The position numbers and the translations under genes were made by a program. From NCBI RefSeq assembly GCF_001570625.1, contig NZ_BBQT01000012.1, forward strand, positions 24,625 through 88,624: a stretch of DNA of 64,000 nt, given 5' to 3'. The DNA comes from Syntrophomonas wolfei subsp. methylbutyratica. Lineage in GTDB: Bacteria > Bacillota > Syntrophomonadia > Syntrophomonadales > Syntrophomonadaceae. Each line of letters opens with the position of its first letter. Positions within the stretch are counted from its first letter, which is position 1. Positions 43,866 through 52,969 of this stretch are shown here, piece by piece. Under the pieces are notes generated by a model. It was not told the origin of the DNA and did not search any database. It saw only the letters and a list, made by a program, of their open reading frames with translations.

Positions 43866-46058
43866 ATGAAGCTTAGCACTATCCTCAACTTTGTGTGGAA
43901 GAGAATATATGGCTTTCTTAGCCAGTCTACCACCAGAAAGGTTTTGGGGGTATTACTGTTCTTTTCCGTAACCATTTTTATTATTTTCTCCAAATTTACT
44001 CCCACCCAGGTTAGATTAAAACCAGATGAAGTGGCCCAGCGTAATATTCAATCTAATATCACCGCAGTAGTGATTGATGAAAAGCAAAGTGATGAACTGA
44101 GAAAACAGGCCGCCAGCAAGGTGCAAAAGGTTTATCAGGGCGATCAGTATGCTCTCTCCAATACAGAAACGGAGATTAATAATTTCTTTTCCACCTTGAT
44201 GGAAATAATGAATTCTGATGATAAACAGGAAAAACTGTTGGACTTGCTGGATAGCAGCAGTAAGCGGAAGGATTATCTAAATCTAAAATATAACCGGCAG
44301 CAATTGGCTTCTTACCTCCTCGATACTCCAATATCGGACATAGAGACTATGAGGCAGACTTCCATAATGGCGGTTCGGGGAATAATGAGCAAACCCCTTA
44401 CGGATGAGGCCATAAAGGGGGCCAGTGAGCAAGTTGACAAGCAGGTTGATGCGCTGGCATTTGCGCCCCAGGCCCAGGAGATTATGAAGCTGGTTATTAG
44501 CAATTCCCTTCGACCCAACCTGATATTCAATGAGGAAGCAACCAACAAGGCCATAGAAGAAGCTATGGCATCGGTGCAACCGGTGCAAAAGACTATTAAG
44601 GCGGGGGAAATAATTGTTCGGGAAGGTGACCGGGTTACTGAAGAACAGATTTCCACTCTGGAACAACTGGGTATTCAGAGGAGCAAGAGTTATCCTTTAA
44701 CCATTCTCGGTGCAGGACTTTTCGTATTTTTAAGCTTTTGGCTTATTATTGAGTTCCTGCGTCGTTATTATAGGGATATTTTTGAAAATGACCGCCTTAT
44801 GCTTTTAATTGGGCTGGTATTTATATTGATATTGTTAATAACCCGTTTTCTTACTATAATCAAAATTAGCAACCAGCCGGACATCAACAATCTGATGGCT
44901 TATTTAGCTCCTGTAGCTGCTGGCTCAATGTTGATTGCCATTTTGTTGGACAATCGACTGGCCTATTTTCTTACTATGATAATGGCTTTATATGTAGGAT
45001 TGCTGGCTGAAGGCAACCAGCTCTTTTATGCGATAACTGCATTTGTAGGCGGATCTGTGGGAGTATTTCAGGTCTACAAGCTTAATCAGACCTCGGACCT
45101 GGCTCGTTCTGGCCTCTATATAGCTCTGGCCAACATGGTTTCCATAATAACCCTCTTCCTGATAGGGGGCAATTGGAGTCTGAACCTGGCAATAACCGGC
45201 GTGCTTATTGGGGCTATTAACGGAATTTTCTCAGCCGTTCTGATGATTGGGGCCTTGCCCTATTTGGAAAGTGCCTTTTCCATTACCAGCATGAATAAGC
45301 TTCTGGAATTCTCCAACCCGAATCATTACCTTTTAAGGCGGCTTTTGCTGGAAGCGCCCGGGACTTACCATCACAGCTTGATGGTGGGCAACCTGGCCGA
45401 AGCATCTGCCGAGTCTATCGGGGCTAATCCCTTGATGGTCAGGGTGGGAGCCTATTATCATGATATTGGAAAAATTAAGCGTCCCAATTATTTTGTGGAA
45501 AACCAACAAGGTTTCGATAATCCCCACGAAAAAATTGCTCCGGCTTTAAGTGCTCTCATTATCACCTCTCATGTTAAAGATGGAGTAGAAATGGCCCGGG
45601 AGGCCCGGCTTCCGCAGACAATAATCGATTTTATCGAACAGCATCATGGTACCAGCCTGACCAAATATTTTTATAACCGGGCTATGGAAGAAGACCGGGA
45701 TGGAAAACTGGGCGAAGAAAGCTTCCGCTATGAAGGTCCCAAGCCCAAACGCAAGGAAGTGGCTCTGGTGATGCTGGCAGATTCCGTGGAAGCGGCGGTG
45801 CGCTCCCTGAGTGATCCTCGTCCGGAGAAAATTAGGAATATGGTGCGTTTGTTGATTAAGGACAAACTAAACGATGGACAGTTGGAGCTATGTGACCTCA
45901 CTTTCAAGGATTTGGATACAATCGGCAACTCTTTTTGCAAAGTCCTGGAGGGAATGTATCATAAACGGATAGAGTATCCCGAAACCATAGTAAGAGAGTT
46001 TGAAAAGAGGAGAGAAAGCCATGGAAACCATGATAATAAACCAGCAGAACAAGATTAA
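43866..46058 (+). CDS. pgpH: 7TM-HD cyclic-di-AMP phosphodiesterase (PgpH/YqfF)
   Basis: Membrane protein of 730 residues. After one N-terminal helix comes an extracellular domain (about 50-270), then seven transmembrane segments (about 275-475), then a cytosolic HD domain: PGTYHHSLMVGNLAEASAE, GAYYHDIGKIKRP, ENQ, HVKDG and EQHHGTSL. The family degrades c-di-AMP and thus affects osmotic and cell-wall control. The start of ybeY lies inside its last 38 bases. Confidence 0.93.
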   Translation: MKLSTILNFVWKRIYGFLSQSTTRKVLGVLLFFSVTIFIIFSKFTPTQVRLKPDEVAQRNIQSNITAVVIDEKQSDELRKQAASKVQKVYQGDQYALSNTETEINNFFSTLMEIMNSDDKQEKLLDLLDSSSKRKDYLNLKYNRQQLASYLLDTPISDIETMRQTSIMAVRGIMSKPLTDEAIKGASEQVDKQVDALAFAPQAQEIMKLVISNSLRPNLIFNEEATNKAIEEAMASVQPVQKTIKAGEIIVREGDRVTEEQISTLEQLGIQRSKSYPLTILGAGLFVFLSFWLIIEFLRRYYRDIFENDRLMLLIGLVFILILLITRFLTIIKISNQPDINNLMAYLAPVAAGSMLIAILLDNRLAYFLTMIMALYVGLLAEGNQLFYAITAFVGGSVGVFQVYKLNQTSDLARSGLYIALANMVSIITLFLIGGNWSLNLAITGVLIGAINGIFSAVLMIGALPYLESAFSITSMNKLLEFSNPNHYLLRRLLLEAPGTYHHSLMVGNLAEASAESIGANPLMVRVGAYYHDIGKIKRPNYFVENQQGFDNPHEKIAPALSALIITSHVKDGVEMAREARLPQTIIDFIEQHHGTSLTKYFYNRAMEEDRDGKLGEESFRYEGPKPKRKEVALVMLADSVEAAVRSLSDPRPEKIRNMVRLLIKDKLNDGQLELCDLTFKDLDTIGNSFCKVLEGMYHKRIEYPETIVREFEKRRESHGNHDNKPAEQD

Positions 46059-46491
46059 TTATACCAAAGAAATGCAGCAGGTTATTCTCAATGTAGCCAA
46101 CGCCGTGGCAAAAATGGTGAAATTGTCCCCGAATACGGAGCTAAGTGTTATGATTGTGGACAATAGCTATATCAAAGAATTGAACTTGATTTATCGTGGC
46201 GAAAATAATCCTACTGATGTTCTTTCCTTTGCCATGAATGAACTTAGTGAAGAGGAAATGGATCTCGACCTGCCTGGAGAAGTAAATGTACTCGGAGATA
46301 TCGTGGTTTCTCTGGAAAAGGCGGTCAGCCAGAGTGAAGAATATGGCCATAGCGTAGAAAGAGAGCTCGGTTATTTGATCGCCCATGGTATGCTTCACCT
46401 ACTGGGTTATGATCATGAAAATGAGGAAGAACGCAATTTAATGCGAAACCTGGAAGAAAGAATCATGCATAAAGTCAAATTGGAAAGGTAG
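46021..46491 (+). CDS. ybeY: Endoribonuclease YbeY
   Basis: Single-strand RNA endonuclease in 16S rRNA maturation and quality control, 156 residues. The zinc motif is HGMLHLLGYDHENEEE from about residue 122. GGAGAGAAAGCC before the ATG at 46021 fixes the start, which lies within yqfF. Confidence 0.94.
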   Translation: METMIINQQNKINYTKEMQQVILNVANAVAKMVKLSPNTELSVMIVDNSYIKELNLIYRGENNPTDVLSFAMNELSEEEMDLDLPGEVNVLGDIVVSLEKAVSQSEEYGHSVERELGYLIAHGMLHLLGYDHENEEERNLMRNLEERIMHKVKLER

Positions 46492-46500
46492 AATCCCAGG

Positions 46501-46872
46501 ATGAAAGGGACTGGATTAAAGAGGAGTTTTGCCTGTGCCCTGGCGGGAATAGCCTATGTCTTCCAGCAGGAAAGGAATATGAAGATCCACGGGGTAGCAG
46601 CTATTATGGTTATGGGTCTGGGTTTATTCCTGCGAGTAACCCGCTGGGAATGGGGATTATTGTTAATTACTATCTTTATGGTCCTGGTGGCGGAAACGAT
46701 TAACAGCGCTATTGAAAAGGCGGTGGATTTGCAGACAGAAAGCTATCACCAGCTGGCTAAAGCGGCCAAGGATTTGGCTGCCGGAGCCGTTTTATTAACC
46801 GCTATTATGGCCGTTATCATGGCCTTTCTTATTTTTGGACCATATTTACTTAGTTTAGCAGGAGGAGGCTGA
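46501..46872 (+). CDS. dgkA: Diacylglycerol/undecaprenol kinase family protein
   Basis: Small integral membrane kinase of 123 residues with three membrane helices. The motifs ERNMKIHGVAAIMV and VAETINSAIEKAVD are typical of the Gram-positive DgkA group, which phosphorylates undecaprenol. It starts 9 bp after ybeY. Confidence 0.92.
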   Translation: MKGTGLKRSFACALAGIAYVFQQERNMKIHGVAAIMVMGLGLFLRVTRWEWGLLLITIFMVLVAETINSAIEKAVDLQTESYHQLAKAAKDLAAGAVLLTAIMAVIMAFLIFGPYLLSLAGGG

Positions 46873-46874
46873 AT

Positions 46875-47273
46875 GTGAGCAAGAGGGAAGAACTGCTTAA
46901 ATGGGCTCGTGAAGCTCAAAAAAATGCCTATGCCCCTTATTCTAACTTCCAGGTAGGGGCTGCCCTTTTGTCTGCAGGGGGCAAGGTTTATACGGGGAGT
47001 AATGTGGAAAATTCCTCCTATGGTTTGAGCATTTGTGCTGAACGGGCCGCCGTATTTAAAGCAGTCAATGCTGGGGAAAGAGATTTTACACTGTTAGCCG
47101 TAGTATCCAGCGGCCAGGGTTATGTTTTTCCCTGCGGGGCCTGTTTACAGGTTTTGGCTGAGTTTTCCCCAGAAATGAAGCTAATAATTACTGATGAAAA
47201 AGACCACTATAAGGAATACGCTTTGCAGTACATGCTGCCGCAAATCTTTGCACTGGGAAAACAGGAGGAGTAA
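46875..47273 (+). CDS. cdd: Cytidine deaminase
   Basis: Zinc deaminase of 132 residues that converts cytidine to uridine. The ligands and catalytic Glu are in CAE (54-56) and PCGAC (C87, C90); YSNFQVGAALL and NVENSSYG are conserved. GTG start with AGGAGGAGG upstream, 2 bp after dgkA. Confidence 0.95.
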   Translation: MSKREELLKWAREAQKNAYAPYSNFQVGAALLSAGGKVYTGSNVENSSYGLSICAERAAVFKAVNAGERDFTLLAVVSSGQGYVFPCGACLQVLAEFSPEMKLIITDEKDHYKEYALQYMLPQIFALGKQEE

Positions 47274-47278
47274 AATAG

Positions 47279-48160
47279 ATGAAATCTGGATTCGTAAGTA
47301 TTGTGGGCCGCCCCAATGTGGGAAAATCTACTCTGCTCAATGCAATTATAGGAGAAAAAATCGCTATAGTATCGGAGAAGCCCCAGACAACCAGAACCAG
47401 AATTCAGGGCATATATACCTGTGAAAGGGGGCAGGTAATCTATGTTGATACCCCCGGTATTCATAAACCCAAGCACCTCTTGGGTGAATACATGGTAAAA
47501 GTATCTGCGCGCAGCCTGGAAGAGGTAGATATAATATACTATATGACTGATGTAACCCGTCCTTTTGGCGGTGGTGAGAGCTTTATCCTGGATCAATTGA
47601 AAGACGCCAGGGTACCGGTATTTTTATTGGTTAATAAAATTGACCTGGTTAGTGAGCAAGAGGTTAAGGATTATATTCAGATTTTTAACCAGCAGCGCAG
47701 TTTTTCTGAGGTAGTTTCCATATCAGCCGCTTGTGGTACCAATCTGCAGCTTTTGTTAGACAAGACTCTGGATGCTTTGCCGGAAGGCCCCCTCTATTAT
47801 CCGGAGGATGACCTTACCGACCAACCCATCTATTTGCTTATTGCTGAATTAATAAGGGAGAAGGCTTTAATGCTGACTCATGATGAGGTTCCGCATTCCC
47901 TGGCGGTGGAAGTGGAAGAATTTAAAAAGCAAAGCAATGGTAAGGTCTATCTTAGGGCTGCCATATATATGGAAAGGGATTCCCAAAAGGGGATAGTAAT
48001 CGGCAAAAAGGGTCAAATGTTAAAGACCATCGGGGAGCAGGCCCGCCAGGACATTGAAAGCTTGTTGGATACGGCTGTTTATCTCGATTTATGGGTTAAG
48101 GTAAAAAAGAACTGGCGTGATAACGAGAACACCCTGAATCAGCTCGGCTACCGGATGTAG
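47279..48160 (+). CDS. era: GTPase Era
   Basis: Ribosome-assembly GTPase of 293 residues. G1 is GRPNVGKST, G3 is VDTPGIHKP, G4 is NKID, and the C-terminal KH domain contains VIGKKGQMLKTIGEQARQDIE. It binds the 3' end of 16S rRNA. It starts 5 bp after cdd. Confidence 0.96.
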   Translation: MKSGFVSIVGRPNVGKSTLLNAIIGEKIAIVSEKPQTTRTRIQGIYTCERGQVIYVDTPGIHKPKHLLGEYMVKVSARSLEEVDIIYYMTDVTRPFGGGESFILDQLKDARVPVFLLVNKIDLVSEQEVKDYIQIFNQQRSFSEVVSISAACGTNLQLLLDKTLDALPEGPLYYPEDDLTDQPIYLLIAELIREKALMLTHDEVPHSLAVEVEEFKKQSNGKVYLRAAIYMERDSQKGIVIGKKGQMLKTIGEQARQDIESLLDTAVYLDLWVKVKKNWRDNENTLNQLGYRM

Positions 48161-48179
48161 AAAGAAGAGGATGGCTATT

Positions 48180-48848
48180 ATGCTGGCTAAATACCTTGAT
48201 TCCACTAATTTGCAAGCTGAAGCCCGGGCCAGCGATATCGAATCGCTATGTCAAGAAGCCCGGCAGTTCCAGGTGGCGGCTGTTTGTGTTAATCCCTTCC
48301 GCTTGGAACTGGCCTGTCATCTCCTGGCTGGAACTCCGGTCAAGGCTTGTACGGTAATAGCTTTTCCCCTGGGAGCCGATCATTGGAAGAATAAAGTGGA
48401 TTCAGCGCGGCGGGCCTTGCAAATGGGAGCGGCTGAACTTGATATGGTAATGAATATCGGTGCTTTCAAGGATAGGGATTATCGCCTGGTGGAAAGAGAG
48501 ATTAAGGAACTGCTCCGTCTAAGGGAAGAATATGCTTTTCTACTCAAAGTTATCGTGGAAACAGCTTTGCTTAGCAAGGGGGAACTGCAGGATATAAGCG
48601 CTTTGCTAAGTAATAGCGAAGCAGATTTTATTAAGACTTCTACTGGTTTTTCCAGCCGGGGTGTTACCCTGGAGGATATTGAGATTATTCGAGAATCCCG
48701 CCAAAGAAAGGATTTGAAGATTAAAGCCAGTGGGGGCATAAAGAGCCTGGATTTTGCCCTTGAATTGTTAAAAGCGGGGGTTGACAGAATAGGGAGCAGC
48801 AGTGCCTTGGCATTGTTGGAGGAGTACCGGCAAAGGGGAGGGCAGTAA
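48180..48848 (+). CDS. deoC: Deoxyribose-phosphate aldolase
   Basis: Class I aldolase that splits 2-deoxyribose-5-phosphate into glyceraldehyde-3-phosphate and acetaldehyde. The Schiff-base lysine is in FIKTSTGFSS and the second lysine in IKASGGI. 222 residues. The ATG at 48171 touches the AGAGG, so 48180 is favoured. Its presence between era and recO is not the common Firmicutes arrangement; with cdd nearby it suggests nucleoside salvage. Confidence 0.93.
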   Translation: MLAKYLDSTNLQAEARASDIESLCQEARQFQVAAVCVNPFRLELACHLLAGTPVKACTVIAFPLGADHWKNKVDSARRALQMGAAELDMVMNIGAFKDRDYRLVEREIKELLRLREEYAFLLKVIVETALLSKGELQDISALLSNSEADFIKTSTGFSSRGVTLEDIEIIRESRQRKDLKIKASGGIKSLDFALELLKAGVDRIGSSSALALLEEYRQRGGQ

Positions 48849-48863
48849 GGAGACTGCCCTTTA

Positions 48864-49790
48864 ATGCGGATAAAGCGGATAAGCCTTTTTATTATTCTGC
48901 TGGCTTTTTATACTAGCATAATGATCAACTATCCCAGCGAATGCTTGAAAAACCTGGGTTACAACCGGGTATTGGATTTCTATGGCCGGTGGGTGAGCTC
49001 CTCATGCAATCTTGACTTTCTGTACAATCCGGGGTTAAGGCAGACGGCTATTCCGCTGCACACCAGTAGAGTGGCGGCAGTAATTCCTGGTGGCTCCAAT
49101 CAAGGAATTAAAAGGCAAATGGAAAAGCTGCTGGCCGAGAAATACCAGGTCATAATCGAGTGTTCTGCCATAGACACCTGGCATAGTAGTAAAGATGGAC
49201 AGGAGTATTTATCCCGCATAGCTGCTCAGGCCTACCGGGTAGTAGTATTTGATGGAGGACACCATCTGCCCACTTTGGGGATGGCTCCGGATATTATTCT
49301 CGTTCCAGAACTGGCCGGCTTTGCGGTTCATACTTATATGCTCGATGGAATGAGAGTGGAAACTATACGGGATTTGGCCGAGGAAGCCGGTTGCCCTGCA
49401 GTGATTGTCAGAATACCTCGTTTGGCCCTGGTCAAGAACCAGCGCTCTCTCTCCATTATAACCCGTCGAATAATGGCTGCATCACATTATAGTGATAGGG
49501 AAAGCAGTACCGGGAAAATCATGCTGCAGAGCCGGATGAGCAAGTTCAACGGAATAATCTTTGCCTATGTGAACTATGAGTATGCAAAAAAACCCGAATT
49601 ATTTTGTCAGTGCTTGAATGCTTTGGGAGTAGGGGATGCCCGTAAGCTTTATCTGGCCTTTGATTATGGCTGTATCAGCCCGGAAGAGGCAGGAGAATTT
49701 ATGAAGAAAGTAAGTAAGAGCAGCGGGTTGCCCGCTCAAATAGTTAATGAAGCAGTAAAAGTAAGCAGTGTATTCTGGGGTGGGAAGTAA
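48864..49790 (+). CDS. Membrane-anchored or secreted protein of unknown function
   Basis: 308 residues with an N-terminal signal anchor (ISLFIILLAFYTSIMI). The rest reads as a compact alpha/beta domain: AAVIPGGSNQGIKRQMEKLL, YRVVVFDGGHHLP, PDIILVPELAG. I do not recognise a family. The ATG is 16 bp after deoC and its stop abuts the recO start, so it is co-transcribed with the block. No odd composition was noticed. Confidence 0.7.
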   Translation: MRIKRISLFIILLAFYTSIMINYPSECLKNLGYNRVLDFYGRWVSSSCNLDFLYNPGLRQTAIPLHTSRVAAVIPGGSNQGIKRQMEKLLAEKYQVIIECSAIDTWHSSKDGQEYLSRIAAQAYRVVVFDGGHHLPTLGMAPDIILVPELAGFAVHTYMLDGMRVETIRDLAEEAGCPAVIVRIPRLALVKNQRSLSIITRRIMAASHYSDRESSTGKIMLQSRMSKFNGIIFAYVNYEYAKKPELFCQCLNALGVGDARKLYLAFDYGCISPEEAGEFMKKVSKSSGLPAQIVNEAVKVSSVFWGGK

Positions 49791-50555
49791 ATGTATCTTC
49801 GTAGTCGGGCTATAGTAATAAAGAACATGGATTACCGGGAAAGCGACAAACTGGTTACAATATTTTGCGAACATGAGGGGAAAATGAAAGCAGTGGCCCG
49901 GGGAATCAAAAAGCCCCGCAGCAGCTTGCGGGCTTGTGTTCAGCCTTTTTGTCATTCATCGCTTTTTTTTAGCCGGGGTAAAGGGATGAATTTGATTACC
50001 CAGGGAAAACTACTGGAATTTTACGGCAATACCCGGGAGGATTTTGAACGCTCCCTATATGCTTTATATTTAATGGAACTGTTGGATAAGAGTTTGATGG
50101 AGGGAATAGCCATTCCCCGTCTCTATACCAGCACCCTGGAGGTTCTCTCTCATCTTAACCACAGCGGTTACAATCCCATGCTAATAAGGTATTTTGAGAT
50201 GAACCTGCTGGTAAATTTGGGCTATAGCCCGCTGTTGCATCATTGTGTGCTTTGTGGGAAAAAGGATGACTTAAAGGTTTTTAGCCTTCCTGATGGAGGA
50301 ATGTTGTGCCGGGATTGCAGCTATCAGGCTTCCGGAGCAGTCAGTTTATCCAAAGAAACCCTGGCCCTGATCGGTCTTCTGGGAAGCTCACGGCTGGTTA
50401 CTGTAGAAAGGGTAAGGGTCTCCAATAAGGCCCAGAAAGAACTGGAGTATTTTTTAGAGAAATACCTGGAATATTACTTGGAAAGAAGATTTAATCTAAA
50501 AAAGGCCATGTCTATTTTGAAAAGGAGTATGCCCAAGGATACCCATCTTATATGA
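49791..50555 (+). CDS. recO: DNA repair protein RecO
   Basis: Recombination mediator of 254 residues that loads RecA with RecF/RecR. The N-terminal OB fold begins YLRSRAIVIKNMDYRESDKLVTIF and contains ARGIKKPRSSL. The zinc finger CVLCGKKDDL, with CRDC downstream, is near residue 155. Confidence 0.94.
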   Translation: MYLRSRAIVIKNMDYRESDKLVTIFCEHEGKMKAVARGIKKPRSSLRACVQPFCHSSLFFSRGKGMNLITQGKLLEFYGNTREDFERSLYALYLMELLDKSLMEGIAIPRLYTSTLEVLSHLNHSGYNPMLIRYFEMNLLVNLGYSPLLHHCVLCGKKDDLKVFSLPDGGMLCRDCSYQASGAVSLSKETLALIGLLGSSRLVTVERVRVSNKAQKELEYFLEKYLEYYLERRFNLKKAMSILKRSMPKDTHLI

Positions 50556-50597
50556 ACGGGTTTACCAATAAAATCCTTAGCGCTTTTTCTACTCTCG

Positions 50598-50627
50598 TTG
50601 ACAAGCAGGGGATAAAATTTGTATATT
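50598..50627 (+). promoter_or_regulatory. Candidate promoter upstream of corA
   Basis: TTGACA (50598-50603), 18-bp spacer, TATATT (50622-50627). The family II repeat lies just downstream, then the small ORF and corA. Confidence 0.55.
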
Positions 50628-50655
50628 ATAACGAGCCTATTAACAAACAGGCCGC

Positions 50656-50725
50656 GGGTTCTAATCCCCGCTTCGTTGCAGCGGTGTGGTTGAAACTGCT
50701 ACACAGTTTCTTCCGATGCTTAAAA
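50656..50725 (+). repeat. Family II repeat, copy 3
   Basis: GGTTCTAATCCCCGC, then CGTTGCAGCGGTGTG and GAAACTGCTACACAGTTTCT, ending CCGATGCTTAAA. It matches the longest copy (21228-21385) over about 70 bases. A further fragment (TTATAACGAGGTGAAATAT) is at 51882-51900, after corA. Confidence 0.6.
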
Positions 50726-50785
50726 ATAAAGATACAGATCCCTTCGAAATCAAATTATAATGCTTGAATGAAAGGCGGTGGTGAA

Positions 50786-50875
50786 ATGGAACCTATACCG
50801 TTGGACCGATGGTGGATGATTATGAAAAAAAGAAAATGCGGGAAGGGTGTATTTTATTGCCGTAATAGTGCTTAA
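50786..50875 (+). CDS. Possible small protein (29 aa)
   Basis: ATG at 50786 with AAAGGCGGTGG about 4-14 bases upstream encodes MEPIPLDRWWMIMKKRKCGK and nine more residues. No family recognised. Its position before corA and after a candidate promoter makes it plausible, but it is short and could be chance. Confidence 0.35.
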   Translation: MEPIPLDRWWMIMKKRKCGKGVFYCRNSA

Positions 50876-50903
50876 ACCCTTCTCGAGAAGGAGGGATTGA
50901 ACC

Positions 50904-51884
50904 GTGATCAAAACCTATTTCTACAATGAACAGGAAGATCGCATGTTTCATGATGTAGATCTGGCTAACGCCCCGGACCTTTTGGTTTCACCGAAAAACC
51001 TTCTCTGGATAGATATTTATGATTGTTCTGAAAGAGAATTGCAATATATTGGAGATATATTTAATTTCCATCCCCTGACCTTGGAAGACTGTCTACAGGA
51101 AGAGAATCCGCGGGCCAAAATTGACAGATATGATGATTATTACTTCTTTGTATTTCATGCCCTGAATTATTTTGAAGAAGCCGAAGAAGAAGATGAGATT
51201 TCCAGCATCGAACTGGATGTATTCCTGGGTCCCAACTATATCGTAACTATACATCCCATAGCCCTTTCTGCAGTGGGAAAAATTGCTCGTATCTGTTTAA
51301 AGGACAGCAGGTTTATGACCCGAGGTCCGGATTATTTATTACATGCCATTGTTGATAATATTGTTGATGATTCCTTTCCTATTTTGCAAAGGCTAGGGGA
51401 AAGAATCGATAAACTGGAAGATAACATATTCCTGCAAAAGGGACAAGTGATAACTGAGGAAATACTGACTCTGAAGCGGACCCTGATTCTCTTGCGTAAG
51501 GTACTTATTCCTCAGCGACATATATTTGCCAATATTTCTGGCCGCTACTCCTTCTTTGCGCGCAATGAAAACATTCCCTATTATTTGGATTTAGCGGATA
51601 ACTTGAATAGTATTTTGGATACGGTCAATACCTTCCGCGATCTAGTAAACAGCTCAACGGAAATATATTACTCGGTCTTATCCGGGCGCACCAGTGAAAT
51701 TATAACGATATTAACGGTTATTACAGTTATCATGATGCCCTTGACGGTTATTACCGGTTTTTACGGTATGAATGTAAAGCTTCCGGGGGAGGCTAACCCC
51801 TATAGTGTATGGTATATCAGTCTGGCTATGTTTAGCCTGGCTTTGGGCATGCTGGGTTTTTTCCGTTTCCGGAAATGGTTATAA
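50904..51884 (+). CDS. corA: Magnesium/cobalt transporter CorA
   Basis: Pentameric divalent cation channel of 326 residues. A large cytosolic N-terminal domain is followed by two C-terminal transmembrane helices with the selectivity motif YGMN near residue 288 (the second helix is YISLAMFSLALGMLGFF). GTG start with AAGGAGGGA upstream. Confidence 0.93.
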   Translation: MIKTYFYNEQEDRMFHDVDLANAPDLLVSPKNLLWIDIYDCSERELQYIGDIFNFHPLTLEDCLQEENPRAKIDRYDDYYFFVFHALNYFEEAEEEDEISSIELDVFLGPNYIVTIHPIALSAVGKIARICLKDSRFMTRGPDYLLHAIVDNIVDDSFPILQRLGERIDKLEDNIFLQKGQVITEEILTLKRTLILLRKVLIPQRHIFANISGRYSFFARNENIPYYLDLADNLNSILDTVNTFRDLVNSSTEIYYSVLSGRTSEIITILTVITVIMMPLTVITGFYGMNVKLPGEANPYSVWYISLAMFSLALGMLGFFRFRKWL

Positions 51885-51914
51885 CGAGGTGAAATATATC
51901 CTCGCTTCTCTAAG

Positions 51915-52868
51915 CTAAATTTCTGCCACTATCCTTCCGGTTTCCTCCAAACAATAATCCCCCAGGCCCTCTAATTCTGATTTGAAGGCGGCGGAATTAA
52001 TGATATCCAGAGCCGCCCTTATTTCAGCCTTATCATGGTCCTCTTTTCTTATTACCAACTCGTATCGTTCTTTTTGCAAGGGAATAAACTCAATACCCCG
52101 AACTTGCATGGCAGCCTTCTCATTACCTAAAGCCAGGTCTGCAGTTCCCCGGGCTACGGCACTGGCCACAGCCAGGTGTGATGTTTCTTCCCTTTTATAG
52201 CCATTAATCTTACGCCGATCAAGTTTCATTTGATATAGGTGCTCGTCTAAAAGCACCCGAGTACCACAGCCGGGTTCCCGGTTAATGAAACGAAGATCAG
52301 GAAGGGTCAAATCTTCCCAACCTTTAATTTCCAGGGGGTTGCCGCGGGCAACATAAAAGCCTTGTTGGCGCATGGCCAGGTGTATTATCAAAGTAGGTAT
52401 ACCAGGAACCATGCGGCGGACATAAGGTATGTTATAACTATCACTGTCACTATCCCAGAGATGGATACCAGCCATATCCGATTCACCCTGATAAAGCTGG
52501 AGAAGACCGGCAAAACTGCCAATATTATGGCGAAAGGCCCGGCAACCCTGGCTATGGCTTTCCAGGTGGCGGCTTAAAACATCTAAAAGCAGATCTTGTC
52601 CGCAAATTACCAGGCCTGGAGCGTTAGAAAGGTAATCCTGTCGGGCTGCTTGCGGCTTGGATGATGCTTCAAGTGTATCGATTTCTTTATATTTATATTT
52701 TTTGCCTTGCTTTATATAAGCATCCACATCCCGCTGCTCAATCCGAATCTTCCGACCTATACGATAGGCCGGCAATTCTCCTCGCTTTACCATTTCATAT
52801 ACGGTATATTTAGTTATTTTTAATATTTTTGCGACTTCTTGAGGAGTTAAAGAACGGTCTTCTTTCAT
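51915..52868 (-). CDS. HTH and periplasmic-binding-like domain regulator (molybdate-linked)
   Basis: Residues about 8-55 are an excisionase-type helix-turn-helix (LTPQEVAKILKITKYTVYEMVKRGELPAYRIGRKIRI). The rest is a PBP-like ligand domain (HNIGSFAGLLQLYQGESDMAGIHLWD, INREPGCGTRVLLDEHL) of the kind found in molybdate- or tungstate-sensing regulators. Divergent orientation to modABC suggests control of that operon. GGAGG inside the first codons of the longer frame (52886) places the start at 52868. Confidence 0.8.
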   Translation of the reverse strand: MKEDRSLTPQEVAKILKITKYTVYEMVKRGELPAYRIGRKIRIEQRDVDAYIKQGKKYKYKEIDTLEASSKPQAARQDYLSNAPGLVICGQDLLLDVLSRHLESHSQGCRAFRHNIGSFAGLLQLYQGESDMAGIHLWDSDSDSYNIPYVRRMVPGIPTLIIHLAMRQQGFYVARGNPLEIKGWEDLTLPDLRFINREPGCGTRVLLDEHLYQMKLDRRKINGYKREETSHLAVASAVARGTADLALGNEKAAMQVRGIEFIPLQKERYELVIRKEDHDKAEIRAALDIINSAAFKSELEGLGDYCLEETGRIVAEI

Positions 52869-52897
52869 AATTGTCAAAACCTCCAAACTTGATGATT

Positions 52898-52925
52898 ATT
52901 CTAGCATAATACAAGCCTGATGCAA
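52898..52925 (-). promoter_or_regulatory. Candidate promoter of the HTH-PBP regulator
   Basis: Minus-strand TTGCAT (52920-52925), 16-bp spacer, TAGAAT (52898-52903). Confidence 0.5.
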
Positions 52926-52948
52926 AGTTGTGTTATCTTCTGTTGAAA

Positions 52949-52969
52949 TATGTTATATTAATAAACATA
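52949..52969. promoter_or_regulatory. Inverted repeat, likely operator of modABC
   Basis: Arms TATGTT (52949-52954) and AACATA (52964-52969) with a 9-bp spacer, overlapping an extended -10 (TGTTATATT at 52951-52959) for modA. The rest of the 354-bp gap holds a small hairpin (ATGCTT/AAGCAT at 53038-53055) and a strong AAGGAGGGGG followed by a four-codon frame (MPSL, 53102-53116). Confidence 0.45.

Noticed and set aside
50552..50767. 71-codon frame overlapping the recO stop
   Set aside because: Its second half reads through a candidate promoter and the family II repeat, and no family is recognised.
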